NCBI RefSeq assembly: GCF_000264295.1
Contig: NZ_AJXT01000008.1
Location: 1 to 64,000, forward strand
Direction: 5' to 3'
DNA from: Rhodanobacter spathiphylli B39
GTDB lineage: Bacteria > Pseudomonadota > Gammaproteobacteria > Xanthomonadales > Rhodanobacteraceae
DNA: 64,000 nt
The notes under the pieces are model-generated. The model made no database searches, had not been told where the DNA came from, and saw only the letters and a program-made list of their open reading frames with translations. A program made the position numbers and the translations under genes. Shown in pieces: positions 8,651 through 17,469 of the stretch; positions within the stretch are counted from its first letter, which is position 1; the number at the start of each line of letters is the position of its first letter.

Positions 8651-9673
8651 CTAGGCGGCCGCCGCCAGCGGCCCGCCCCATATCGCATCGTCGCACCAGA
8701 TGCGGCCATGCTCGTAGATCGCCGACGGCGCCGGGTCGCGCCGCAAGTAGATCGGACCGTCGAGGTCCACCACCTTGCACGACTGGCCCAGCACGAAGGC
8801 CGGCGCCATCGCCAGCGACGAGCCGGACATGTTGCCCACCATCAGCTCGAAGCCGAGCTCGCGCGCCTGGGCGGCCATCGCCAGCGCCTCGGTGAGGCCG
8901 CCGCACTTGTCCAGCTTGATGTTGATCATGCCGACCCGGCCCACCAGCGACGGCAGGTCGTGGTGATCCTGCACGCTCTCGTCGGCGGCGATCATGATCG
9001 GGCTGTGCAGTCCGTCGAGCCAGGCTTCATTGCCGATCGGGAACGGCTGCTCCACCACCGCTACCCGCGCCTCGACCAGCGCCGGCAGCAGGCGCGCGAA
9101 CGAGTCGCGGGTGAAACCCTGGTTGGCGTCGACCATGATCCACGCGTCGGGGCACGCCGCGCGCACTGCACGCACGCGCTCGGCGTTGAGCTCGTCATTG
9201 GTGAGCTTGAGCTTGAGCGCGCGGGCACCGGGAAAGCCCCGCGCGATCCCGGCCATCGTCGTCGGCGCGTCGGCGCCGAGGGTGAAGGTGGTCACCAGCG
9301 GCTGCGGTGCCTCGCCGCCGGCCAGCATCCACACCGGCCGCCCGCTGCGCTTGGCCTCCAGATCCCACAGCGCGCAGTCGACCGCATTGCGCGCGCCGCC
9401 GGCGGGCAGCAGCTGCAGCAGTTCCTGCCGCGTCAGGCCGCCTTCGATCCGTTCGCGCAGCGCCTCGACCTGCACCTGCATCGCGGCCGGCGTGTCGTTG
9501 CGGTAGTAGACGCCCAGCGCCTCGCCACGACCGAACCGGTCGCCCTCGTGCAGGGTCACCACCAGCGCCTCGAACTCGTCGAAGGTGTAACCGGTGATGT
9601 GGAACGGCTCCTTCAACGCCCACTTCTCGAGCCGCGTGTGCAACTGCAGCCGTGCGTGTCTCTCGGTACCCAT
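8651..9673 (-). CDS. Dipeptide epimerase, L-Ala-D/L-Glu epimerase type (enolase superfamily)
   Basis: A 340-residue cytoplasmic enzyme of the enolase superfamily, muconate-lactonizing subgroup. Catalytic and metal residues are all present: the KxK motif (K154, K156), metal ligands D182 (MVDANQGF), E208 (EQPF) and D231 (AADES), and the second base K253 (INIKLDKCGG). The KxK plus late-Lys layout with a DES motif is typical of dipeptide epimerases, which act on L-Ala-D-Glu from peptidoglycan or on other dipeptides. The exact dipeptide cannot be read from sequence. ATG 9673 has a strong Shine-Dalgarno (AGGAGAG). It is the first gene of the run with the POT transporter and the RpiR regulator. Confidence 0.9.
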   Translation of the reverse strand: MGTERHARLQLHTRLEKWALKEPFHITGYTFDEFEALVVTLHEGDRFGRGEALGVYYRNDTPAAMQVQVEALRERIEGGLTRQELLQLLPAGGARNAVDCALWDLEAKRSGRPVWMLAGGEAPQPLVTTFTLGADAPTTMAGIARGFPGARALKLKLTNDELNAERVRAVRAACPDAWIMVDANQGFTRDSFARLLPALVEARVAVVEQPFPIGNEAWLDGLHSPIMIAADESVQDHHDLPSLVGRVGMINIKLDKCGGLTEALAMAAQARELGFELMVGNMSGSSLAMAPAFVLGQSCKVVDLDGPIYLRRDPAPSAIYEHGRIWCDDAIWGGPLAAAA

Positions 9674-9713
9674 GATCTCTCCTGGCTGATTGATGTCGAT
9701 GCGCAGCGGTCCG

Positions 9714-11741
9714 TCAGAACCTCACGTTGAAACTGACCAGCCCGAACGCCACGATGAACCAGGCCAGGTAGATCGCCGCCAGCGCCAGCAGGGTTTCGCC
9801 GGCGAGCACCCAGCGGCCGCGCCGCGGCACCATCCAGGCGCGCACCGCATGCACCAGCACCGCCAGCGCACCGAGCAGGCCGAACACGCCCAGCACGTAG
9901 AGCAGGTACAGCCAGCCCGTGCCCGAGCCGTCCAGAAGCTTCGACTCGTCGGCCGAGGTCACCGCGATGAAGGTCAGCCAGCCCAGCACCACCGCCAGCA
10001 GCGCCAGCACGCCGAGATGCGACAGCAGGCGCGTGCGCAGCTGCAGCGCCGTCAGCTGCAGCGGCCGCCGGTAATGCCGGCGCACCCAGCCGCCGACGAA
10101 CCAGCTCAGCAGGGTGGCCAGCAGGATTGCCACCGACGCGCCCAGCAGCGGGCCGACCGTGCCCAGGCTGCGGGCCGCGGGCACGCGCTGGAACAGGAAC
10201 ACCGGTACCTCGGCATCGGTGGCCCAGTAGCGGATGCCGCCGTTCGCATCGGCCACGAAGGCCAGCTGCGACTTGCCGTTCACTTCGCTGTAGTGCAGCG
10301 GCCCGGTCTCGTGCCACGGCAGCGGCTTGCCTGCGTAGTCGGTGAGCATCGACACCGCCAGCGTGCCGTCGGGTTTCGCCGCCACGTTGACCTGGCCGAA
10401 CAGGTACAGCATGCGCAGCGCACTGTCGTTGCGGCGGCTGGCCTGGTACCAGCCGGCCACGCGCGCGGCATCGGCCTTCGCCGTGGCCACCGTTGCGGGC
10501 GCCGGCGCTTCCTTCGGGAAATAGCGGTCGAGGAAGGCCTGGAAGATCGCCTTGCGGATCACGTGCACGCTGCCTGCATCGCCGGCGCTGTTGAACGACA
10601 TGAAGATGCCCACGTTCGCATCCAGCAGCAGGTGCAGGTCGCTGTGGAACACCATGGTGTCGCCGCCGTGGCCGATGATGCGCTGGCCGTTGCGATCCTC
10701 CTGGTAGAAGCCCAGGTCGAAGCCGTTCAGGCCCGGCGCCGCGGTGTACTGCCGGCTGTGCATCAACTCGGCGGTGGCCTGCTTGAGGATGCGGGTGTCA
10801 CCGAAGCGGCCGCCCTGCAGCTGGGCGATCATGAAGTTCGCCATGTCGGTCGCGCTGCTGCTCAGCGCGCCGGCCGGCGCGGGATCGACCAGCTCGAACG
10901 GCTGCGGCTTGCCGTCGGACGCGCTCTTGTAGCCCTTGGCCATCAGCGCTGCCAGCGGCGGCGGCAGCGGCATCGCGAAGCTCGAATGATGCATGTCCAG
11001 CGGGTCGAGGATGTGCTGCCGGATGTAATCCTCGAAGCGCTCGCCGGAGACGCGCTGCACGATGTAGCCGGCCAGCCCGCAACCGTAGTTGGAGTACGCC
11101 ACGATCTCGCCCGGCGGGAAGATCCGCGCGGGGATATGCGCCTTCAGGTAGCGCTCCAGATCGACGTCCTCGGGCTTCCTCGGCAACAGTCCGCGAGCGG
11201 TGTCCTCGAAGCCGGCGGTGTGCGTCATCAGCTGGCGCAGCGTCACCGGCTTGCCGTCGCGCGCCGGGATGGTGAAGTCGAGGTATTCGTTGACGTCGTG
11301 GTCGAGGTCCAGCTTGCCCTGCTCCACCTGCTGCATCACCGCCGTCCAGGTGAACAGCTTGGAGGTCGAGCCGGGCCGGAACAGCGTGGTTTCGGGCGAC
11401 ACCGGCGTGCGCTTTTCCAGGTCGGCGTAACCGTAGCCGCGGGCGAACAGCAGCTGGCCGTCCTTGACCACCGAGATCACCCCGCCGGCGACGTCGCCGC
11501 GCTGGATCATGTACGGCACCATGCCGTCGAGGAAGGTGGACAGGTCGTCGGCGGTCAACGCATGCGCGGCGCCGGCCGGCGCCGCCAACGCCGCGGCTGG
11601 CGCGACGGCGACGGGCACGGCCGGCACTTGCAGGACCGAGCTGGCGGGTGCGGGGTTCGGCGGCGACGGCACCTGCGCCATCGCGATGCCGGCGGCACAG
11701 GTGATCGCGAATGCCGCGGCGAATTTCGCATAGCGGTTCAT
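9714..11741 (-). CDS. Serine hydrolase with C-terminal membrane domain
   Basis: A 675-residue protein of the class C beta-lactamase fold anchored in the membrane. Signal peptide about 1-22, then an Ala/Pro-rich linker to about residue 60. Catalytic motifs are S125-T-S-K128, Y216-S-N218 and a HGG triad in RIIGHGGDTMVF around residue 355. The last 170 residues hold four hydrophobic helices. This fits an exported D-peptidase or esterase facing the periplasm. It lies 40 bp upstream of the dipeptide epimerase and 37 bp downstream of the TonB receptor on the same strand, so it may process the imported ligand before inner-membrane transport. Confidence 0.88.
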   Translation of the reverse strand: MNRYAKFAAAFAITCAAGIAMAQVPSPPNPAPASSVLQVPAVPVAVAPAAALAAPAGAAHALTADDLSTFLDGMVPYMIQRGDVAGGVISVVKDGQLLFARGYGYADLEKRTPVSPETTLFRPGSTSKLFTWTAVMQQVEQGKLDLDHDVNEYLDFTIPARDGKPVTLRQLMTHTAGFEDTARGLLPRKPEDVDLERYLKAHIPARIFPPGEIVAYSNYGCGLAGYIVQRVSGERFEDYIRQHILDPLDMHHSSFAMPLPPPLAALMAKGYKSASDGKPQPFELVDPAPAGALSSSATDMANFMIAQLQGGRFGDTRILKQATAELMHSRQYTAAPGLNGFDLGFYQEDRNGQRIIGHGGDTMVFHSDLHLLLDANVGIFMSFNSAGDAGSVHVIRKAIFQAFLDRYFPKEAPAPATVATAKADAARVAGWYQASRRNDSALRMLYLFGQVNVAAKPDGTLAVSMLTDYAGKPLPWHETGPLHYSEVNGKSQLAFVADANGGIRYWATDAEVPVFLFQRVPAARSLGTVGPLLGASVAILLATLLSWFVGGWVRRHYRRPLQLTALQLRTRLLSHLGVLALLAVVLGWLTFIAVTSADESKLLDGSGTGWLYLLYVLGVFGLLGALAVLVHAVRAWMVPRRGRWVLAGETLLALAAIYLAWFIVAFGLVSFNVRF

Positions 11742-11778
11742 GGACGCACTCCGGATACGGTTCGGTGGAAAAGCATGC

Positions 11779-14112
11779 TCAGAAGTCGACGCTGGCGGAC
11801 AGACCCACCGTGCGCGGCATCACGTAGACGGCGGCGAATGGATTGGCGTGGGGGTCGGTGGTTTCCGACGCCAGCGAGGTGATGCCGCGTTCGTTGGTCA
11901 GGTTCTTGACGTAGGCCTTGATCGTCCAGTTGCCGACGTTGACGCCGGCGCGCAGGTCGACGCCGTCGTAGTCGGGCACGTCGCGGCGCGGACCCGGCGC
12001 GGCGACGAAATCGGTCTTGCGCTCGCCCACGTAGCGATAGCCTGCGCCGACGAAGCCGGACCAGCCGCCGGCCAGCGGAAAGTCGTAATCCACGCCTACG
12101 CTGGCATTCCACTTCGGCACGTAGGGCAGCCGATCGCCCTTGTAGCCGAACAGGCCGGGCGGCGTGTCCGCGTCCAGCTTCGCGTCGGTCCAGCTGGCAT
12201 TGGCCGACAGCAGCAGGCCCCGCGCCGGCGCGTACTGCCACGCCGCCTCGACGCCCTTGCTGCTGGCCTTGCCGCCGTTGCCCATGAAGCCGATGCCGCC
12301 GGAGACGACGGTGAGCTGGATCTGGCTCCAGTCGATGTAGAAGGCGGATACGTCGAAGGTCATGCGCCGCTGCATCGTGGTGGCCTTCAGGCCCAGCTCG
12401 TAGCTCACCAGCTTGTCCGGACCGAACGTCAGCGGCGCGCCCAGCCCCGGCGGCACGCCGACATTCGGGCCGCCCGGACGGAAGCCCGAGGCGATGCGGC
12501 CGTAGACCATCAGGTCGTCGCTGAAGCGGAAACTGGGATTGAGCAGATACGTGGTCGGGTTGTCCGATCCGCGGATGGTGAACTGGCTGGGCCCGACGAT
12601 CAGGCCGTCACCGGTTTGCGCGTAGGTGGTGCGATCGCTGCTGTAGCGCGCGCCCACCAGCACGCTGAAACGCGAGGTGGCATGCCAGGTCAGGTCGCCG
12701 TAGGCAGCCCACTCGGTGAAGATCGCCGGCCCCATCGACAGGTCGGCCAGCGTCGGCAGCGCGATGGGTTCGCCGGTGCTGGCATCGAAGCTCAGGATAT
12801 TCTGGTGGGCGGTAGTCTTTTCGCGCGTGTAGAACACGCCGGCACGCCATTCCACGGTCTGCGTCTCCGGCGACTGCAGCCGCAATTCCTGGGTGAACTT
12901 GTCCAGCGTCATCGGGTTGACCAGCGAATAGCCACCGTTGGGCAGGCCGAACAGCGGATTCAGCAACGGCCCGTAAGCCGCCGTGATGTCGGCGTTGGAG
13001 TTCATGTCCAGCGTGCCGTAACTGGTCGACGAAAACAGTTTCGCCCCGCCGAAGTCGGCGTTGAGCGACGCGTCGTAGAGCCGGTACTTCAGCCGGAACT
13101 GGCCGGTGCCCGGCGAGCGGACCTGCTGCAGGTCGCCGTGGATCGGCTTCAGCGTCAGCGCATCGACATCCACGCCGCCATCGACCAGGCCCGCGCCGTC
13201 GCTGCCCAGGTTCTGCGCCAGCGCCGACAGGCGCAGCGAAACCGTGTCGCTCGGCGTCCACAGCAACTGCGCGCGCGTGCCGCTGACCTTGGCGCGGTTG
13301 ACGTCGCGCTTGCCGGTGAGGACGTTGTCGACATAGCCGGGATCGTGGCGTTCGTACGCATTGATCCGCAAGGCCAGCTTGTCCGCGGCCAGCGGCACGT
13401 TGAACATCGCGTGCACGTCCGAACCGGTGCCGCCATCCTCGACGCTGCTGACGCCGGCACGCACGCGGCCGTAGGCGCGGGTGGCATCCGGCGGCGTGGT
13501 GACGAACTTGACCAGGCCACCCAGCGTGTTCGATCCATACAGCGTACCCTGCGGCCCGCGCAACACCTCGACGCGTTCCAGGTCGGCTGGATCAATGTCC
13601 GGCGTCAGCACGCTGCCGGCCGCATACACGGTGCTGGAGCCGAACGGCACGTCGTCGATGTAGGTGCCCACCGTCGAGTTCGGCTGGCCGCTGCCGGAGG
13701 TGATGCCGCGCAGCACCAGCTGGGTCCTGCCCTGCCCGCTGGAAATCACGTTGAGCCCGGGCACCCGCGTGGCGTAGTCGGCAAAGCTGACCGCGCTCTC
13801 GCGCTCGAGCTGCAGGCCCTGCAGCGCCGACACCGCCATCGGCACATCCTGCAGCCGCTCGCTGCGCTTGTTCGCGGTCACGATGACCGTGCCCAGGTCG
13901 GTGGGTGCGGAGCCGGCGGCGGCCGGTGACGATTGCTGACCCGCCCCGGCGCCCGACGCATCCTGCGGCGGGGTGCTGCCGGACGCCGGCGCGGGGGCAT
14001 CGGAACCACCCGGCGACGATGGCTGGGCCGCGACGCCCAGCGGCGACCACAGGGCCACCGCGATGGCAACGCAGATTCCCCGACGAGCATGCTGCAGATA
14101 GCGAAAATCCAT
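11779..14112 (-). CDS. TonB-dependent receptor of a putative peptide-uptake operon
   Basis: A 777-residue outer-membrane receptor. Signal peptide about 1-30, then a Pro/Ser/Ala-rich linker (about 31-70), the plug domain with the TonB-box-like start GTVIVTANKRSERLQDVPMA, and a barrel ending in Phe (SASVDF). It is of the large substrate-diverse class used by Xanthomonadales for peptides, glycans and other nutrients. It heads a run of same-strand genes with short gaps (serine hydrolase, epimerase, POT transporter, RpiR regulator, serine hydrolase). The ATG has a good Shine-Dalgarno (GGGAGAGAG). The ligand is inferred only from these neighbours. Confidence 0.88.
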   Translation of the reverse strand: MDFRYLQHARRGICVAIAVALWSPLGVAAQPSSPGGSDAPAPASGSTPPQDASGAGAGQQSSPAAAGSAPTDLGTVIVTANKRSERLQDVPMAVSALQGLQLERESAVSFADYATRVPGLNVISSGQGRTQLVLRGITSGSGQPNSTVGTYIDDVPFGSSTVYAAGSVLTPDIDPADLERVEVLRGPQGTLYGSNTLGGLVKFVTTPPDATRAYGRVRAGVSSVEDGGTGSDVHAMFNVPLAADKLALRINAYERHDPGYVDNVLTGKRDVNRAKVSGTRAQLLWTPSDTVSLRLSALAQNLGSDGAGLVDGGVDVDALTLKPIHGDLQQVRSPGTGQFRLKYRLYDASLNADFGGAKLFSSTSYGTLDMNSNADITAAYGPLLNPLFGLPNGGYSLVNPMTLDKFTQELRLQSPETQTVEWRAGVFYTREKTTAHQNILSFDASTGEPIALPTLADLSMGPAIFTEWAAYGDLTWHATSRFSVLVGARYSSDRTTYAQTGDGLIVGPSQFTIRGSDNPTTYLLNPSFRFSDDLMVYGRIASGFRPGGPNVGVPPGLGAPLTFGPDKLVSYELGLKATTMQRRMTFDVSAFYIDWSQIQLTVVSGGIGFMGNGGKASSKGVEAAWQYAPARGLLLSANASWTDAKLDADTPPGLFGYKGDRLPYVPKWNASVGVDYDFPLAGGWSGFVGAGYRYVGERKTDFVAAPGPRRDVPDYDGVDLRAGVNVGNWTIKAYVKNLTNERGITSLASETTDPHANPFAAVYVMPRTVGLSASVDF

Positions 14113-14179
14113 GACTCTCTCCCCCGAGATGGTCGCGTGGACAGCCCACGATCTGCAGTGTTATTCGATTAACATCTTC

Positions 14180-14211
14180 GTGTCAATGATATTTTCATAT
14201 CAGATTGACAC
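14180..14211 (-). promoter_or_regulatory. Palindromic operator/promoter upstream of the TonB receptor
   Basis: A 32-bp interrupted palindrome: GTGTCAAT at 14180-14187 pairs with ATTGACAC at 14204-14211, and inside it GATAT (14188-14192) pairs with ATATC (14197-14201). Its inner half on the minus strand supplies a TTGACA hexamer that could be the -35 of the receptor promoter, about 70 bp from the ATG. It lies between the receptor and the divergent MarR gene, so it is a candidate binding site for that regulator. No binding data; this is read from symmetry alone. Confidence 0.45.
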
Positions 14212-14316
14212 GCCGCCATCCGCCACGTCCCGATCACCGGCGCATCCGGGGCCGTCCCGGACCGGTCGGCCGCCTGCCACCCCTTCGTGAAGTTTGCCTT
14301 TGCAGTTTGACTTCTC

Positions 14317-14327
14317 GTCTGACAGAC
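14317..14327 (+). promoter_or_regulatory. Short palindrome just before the MarR gene
   Basis: GTCTG-A-CAGAC lies 7 bp upstream of the MarR start codon. A MarR protein bound here would block its own initiation region, so this is a candidate autoregulatory site. It is short and could be chance. Confidence 0.25.
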
Positions 14328-14334
14328 TGCGCGG

Positions 14335-14787
14335 ATGAGCAAGCCATCCGTCAAACCGGCGGGCGCCGATGCCATGGCGACCGCCGTCGAGTTGCGCGTG
14401 CTGGTGGGCAAGCTGCGACGCCGCCTGCGCGAACAGATCAACCTGGGCGGCCTGCCGTGGTCGCAGGTGTCGGTGATCGGGCACCTGGAGCGCGACGGGC
14501 CCGCCACCGTCACCGCGCTCGCCCACGCCGAAGGCATGCGTCCGCAGTCCATGGGTGCCAACGTCGCCGCCTTGCTGGAAGCCGGGTTGCTGCGCGGCAC
14601 GCCCGATCCCGACGACGGGCGGCGCACCCTGCTGTCGCTGACCCCCGCCTGCCGCAAGCTGGTCAAGGCCAGCCGCGCGGCGCGGGAGGACTGGCTGTTC
14701 CAGGCCATCCAGACCCGGCTGGCGCCGAAGGAGCAGGCCCAGCTCGCCCGCGCCGTCGACCTGCTCAAGCGCCTCGTCGAATCGTGA
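14335..14787 (+). CDS. MarR-family transcriptional regulator
   Basis: A 150-residue winged-helix regulator. The core helix-turn-helix covers about residues 55-90 (PATVTALAHAEGMRPQSMG), followed by the wing with the conserved DPDDGRRTLLSLT motif. MarR proteins usually bind palindromes in divergent promoters and release on binding small phenolic or similar ligands. The gene diverges from the TonB receptor operon, and the isochorismatase-like gene follows 55 bp downstream on the same strand. Either neighbour could be its target; palindromes at 14180-14211 and 14317-14327 are candidate sites. Confidence 0.9.
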   Translation: MSKPSVKPAGADAMATAVELRVLVGKLRRRLREQINLGGLPWSQVSVIGHLERDGPATVTALAHAEGMRPQSMGANVAALLEAGLLRGTPDPDDGRRTLLSLTPACRKLVKASRAAREDWLFQAIQTRLAPKEQAQLARAVDLLKRLVES

Positions 14788-14842
14788 GCGACGTCGCGTC
14801 GCCTTCGCACCAACCCCGCTCCCTCGAATCAGGAACACCTGC

Positions 14843-15403
14843 ATGACCGCAAGCACACTCGACCCGCATGCCGCCCTCGTCGTCATCGATCTGCAGAAGG
14901 GCATCGTCGCCTACGCCACGGCCCATCCGGCCGACCAGGTGGTGGCCTGCGCCCGCGCGCTGGCCGAGGCGTTCCGGCGTCACGCCCTGCCAGTCGTCCT
15001 GGTCAACGTCAGTGGCGGCGCGCCGGGGCGGACCGAACGCCCGCGCAACCTGCGTGATCTGCCCGCCGACTGGGCCGAACTGGTGCCCGAACTGAACCGG
15101 CAACCGCAGGATCACGTGGTGACCAAGCGCACCTGGGGCGCGTTCACCGGCACCGGCCTCGATGCGTACCTGAAAGCGCAGGGCGTCACCCAGATCGTGC
15201 TCGCCGGCATCGCCACCAGCATCGGGGTCGAATCCACCGCACGCCAGGCGCACGAATTGGGCTACCACGTCACCCTCGCCATCGATGCGATGACCGACAT
15301 GAGTGCCGAGGCCCACGCCAACAGCGTTGCCCGCATCTTCCCGCGACTGGGCGAAACCGGCAGCACCGGCGAAATCATCGACCTGCTCGACACGCACGGG
15401 TAA
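14843..15403 (+). CDS. Isochorismatase-family hydrolase lacking the usual Cys
   Basis: A 186-residue protein of the isochorismatase-like (cysteine hydrolase) fold. The catalytic Asp (D16, VVIDLQ) and Lys (K95, VVTKRTW) are present, and the cis-peptide region reads GIATSIGVESTA. At the place where amidases of this family carry the nucleophilic Cys (xxxCVesT) this protein has Gly128. True isochorismatases such as EntB and PhzD also have Gly there, so a non-thiol hydrolysis is possible, though no siderophore or phenazine genes are nearby. It probably shares a transcript with the MarR gene. Confidence 0.82.
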   Translation: MTASTLDPHAALVVIDLQKGIVAYATAHPADQVVACARALAEAFRRHALPVVLVNVSGGAPGRTERPRNLRDLPADWAELVPELNRQPQDHVVTKRTWGAFTGTGLDAYLKAQGVTQIVLAGIATSIGVESTARQAHELGYHVTLAIDAMTDMSAEAHANSVARIFPRLGETGSTGEIIDLLDTHG

Positions 15404-15488
15404 CCCGGACGGGTTCCGCGGCAAGTTCCGCTGGAAATCCGTCGCTCCGGCGGGCGTCCGCCCGGACTCCAGACCCTTTCGTCCGCGC

Positions 15489-16295
15489 TCACCGGCCGGC
15501 GAACAGGGCCTGCAGCTGCGGATACGGCATCGCGCCCTCGGCCATCGATTCGGAGCGGCCGCTGTCGAGGAACTCCTGCGCCAGCTTCCCTGCCTGCCCC
15601 CACAGCATCTGCGCAATGCCCGAGCCCGCGCTCAATCGCCGCACGCCCAACCGCTCCAGCTCGGACGCCGGCGCCAGGCCCGGGCATGCCATCAGGTTGA
15701 CCGGCAAGCCGGCGCCTTCCACCACGGCGGCGATCTCGCCCGCATCGCGAAGGCCCGGCACGAACAGGCTGTCGGCGCCGGCAGCCCGATAGGTGGCGGC
15801 GCGCGACAACGTCTCCCCGACCCGCTGCGGCGCGTCGACCAGGCTGGCCAGGAAGACGTCCGTGCGGGCGTTGACGAAGATGTCCGCGCCGGCGTTCGCG
15901 GTGGCGCTCCGGATCGCCTCGATCTTCGCGGCAAGCTTCTCCGGCGCATCGCGACCGTCCTCGATGTTGAGGCCGGCGATGCCCGCGTCGATCAGGCGGC
16001 GCACGGTTTCACCCACCGTCACCGGGTCCTCCGCATAGCCGTTCTCCAGGTCGACCGACAACGGCACGCGCAGTACCCGCGCCATGTTGACGGCGGCGCC
16101 GATCGCCACGTCGGCCGGCATCCTTCCGCCATCGGGGTAGCCCAGCGCCCACGCCACGCCGGCACTGGTGGTGGCGATGGCCCGTGCGCCGAGGCTTTCG
16201 AACAGGCGGGCGCTGCCGGCATCCCAGGCATTGGGAAAGCGCAGGAGTCCGGGGCCGCCGTGCATCTGGCGGAAGGTGGCGACGTGCTGTGACAT
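15489..16295 (-). CDS. Isocitrate lyase/PEP mutase-family protein
   Basis: A 268-residue TIM-barrel protein of the PEP mutase/isocitrate lyase superfamily. Supporting segments are SAGVAWALGYPDG near the start, the metal-binding SVDLENGYAEDP, GLNIEDGRD, and FVNARTDVFL. The isocitrate lyase KKCGH loop is absent, so it is more like the small carboxyphosphonoenolpyruvate or oxaloacetate-type lyases; the substrate is unknown. The frame stays open far upstream, but ATG 16295 follows a GGAGA ribosome site and matches where family members start. It is convergent with the isochorismatase-like gene and divergent from the alpha/beta hydrolase. Confidence 0.88.
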   Translation of the reverse strand: MSQHVATFRQMHGGPGLLRFPNAWDAGSARLFESLGARAIATTSAGVAWALGYPDGGRMPADVAIGAAVNMARVLRVPLSVDLENGYAEDPVTVGETVRRLIDAGIAGLNIEDGRDAPEKLAAKIEAIRSATANAGADIFVNARTDVFLASLVDAPQRVGETLSRAATYRAAGADSLFVPGLRDAGEIAAVVEGAGLPVNLMACPGLAPASELERLGVRRLSAGSGIAQMLWGQAGKLAQEFLDSGRSESMAEGAMPYPQLQALFAGR

Positions 16296-16448
16296 GGGGG
16301 TCTCCGTGACCGGATGGGGGAAGTGGAAGGGTAACGCCAGCGGCCGGCTTCGGTGGGACGTCTTGGCTGCCGCGAGGTACGGGCACTCCGCATCGCGCGC
16401 GAAAGGAATACGCTTCGCGAACCGCTTCGTCCAACCGGGGAAAATCGC

Positions 16449-17369
16449 ATGAACAGCCGTTCGATCCGCACGCTGCTGGCCGCCTGTCTTGTCGCCGGCG
16501 TGGCATGGAACCCGTGCCAGGCGCAGGCCGCCCCGAAGCACGCCGGGCCTTCGCCGGCATCGCCCGCACCGACTGGTTCGCGGGCCACGATGGAGACCAT
16601 GCAGATCCCCAGCCACGGCGCCCTGATGAATGCGCTGGTCTACGTCGCTGCCGGCGCCGGCCCGCATCCGGCGGTGATCCTGCTGCACGGCTTCCCCGGC
16701 AACGAACGCAACCTCGACCTGGCGCAGGACATGCGCCGCGCCGGCTGGGACGTTCTCTACTTCAACTACCGCGGCTCGTGGGGCACGCCGGGCGAGTTCT
16801 CGTTTTCGCACGGCATCGAGGACACCGCCGCCGCGCTGGCTTACCTGCGCCAGCCGGAGGTGGCCGGGAAACTTCGGCTCGATCCCGCGCGCATCGTGCT
16901 GATCGGCCACAGCATGGGCGGCTTCATGACGGTGCAGGCCGCTGCGGCCGATCCCGCGATCAAGGCCTTCGCCACGCTCTCCGCGGCGGACATGGCGTGG
17001 CATGCCACGCAACTCGTGCGCAGGGACGGCGAAAGCGCGGGCATCAAGGCCATGGCCAGCGGCCTCGCCGACGAAGGCATGGCGCCGCTGAGCGGCTGCA
17101 CCCCGGACGGCCTGGCGCGCGAACTGGTCGACCACGCCGCGGGCTGGGTCTTCCCCGCGAAGGTCGCCGCGCTGAAGAATCGCACCGCCCTCATCCTGAC
17201 CTCCGACGACGGCCTCGCCCCGGAAAACCAGGCGTTCGCCGCGGACCTGCGCAAGGCCGGCGACAGCCACGTCACCACCGTGCACCTTTCCACCGACCAC
17301 GCCTATTCCGACCGACGCATCGAACTTTCCAAAGCCGTGCTCGCCTGGCTGGCCTCGCTGCCGAAGTAG
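16449..17369 (+). CDS. Alpha/beta hydrolase, exported
   Basis: A 306-residue alpha/beta hydrolase with a signal peptide (about 1-27, ...QAQAA). The oxyanion region LLHGFPGNERN, the nucleophile elbow GHSMGGFM, the acid-bearing ILTSDDGLAPE and the catalytic His in TDHAYSD are all present. It resembles acyl-peptide hydrolase or dienelactone-type esterases; the substrate is not predictable. The start is ATG 16449 because it begins a good signal sequence; the open frame extends upstream without a coding look. Confidence 0.87.
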   Translation: MNSRSIRTLLAACLVAGVAWNPCQAQAAPKHAGPSPASPAPTGSRATMETMQIPSHGALMNALVYVAAGAGPHPAVILLHGFPGNERNLDLAQDMRRAGWDVLYFNYRGSWGTPGEFSFSHGIEDTAAALAYLRQPEVAGKLRLDPARIVLIGHSMGGFMTVQAAAADPAIKAFATLSAADMAWHATQLVRRDGESAGIKAMASGLADEGMAPLSGCTPDGLARELVDHAAGWVFPAKVAALKNRTALILTSDDGLAPENQAFAADLRKAGDSHVTTVHLSTDHAYSDRRIELSKAVLAWLASLPK

Positions 17370-17469
17370 CGCGTGTTGCCCCCGTCACGCCCGGACGCTT
17401 GATTCTTTCCGGCGTCGGGAGCACCGTCGTGCGACAACAGCAGCACCAGGCTGCCTCGGCGAGGGCACC

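Noticed and set aside
4662..13929. Very long open frames on the plus strand opposite the serine hydrolases, POT transporter, epimerase and TonB receptor
   Set aside because: They run exactly antisense to well-supported genes and are rich in Arg, His, Gln and Ala without family motifs, as expected from GC-rich codon bias.
15402..15415. AACCCG-GA-CGGGTT as a terminator after the isochorismatase-like gene
   Set aside because: Only 6 bp with a 2-nt loop and no T-run; too weak to call.
15489..17300. A single 603-codon minus-strand frame joining the PEP mutase-like gene to upstream DNA
   Set aside because: The upstream half is antisense to the alpha/beta hydrolase and has no coding look. ATG 16295 has a proper ribosome site and fits the family start.
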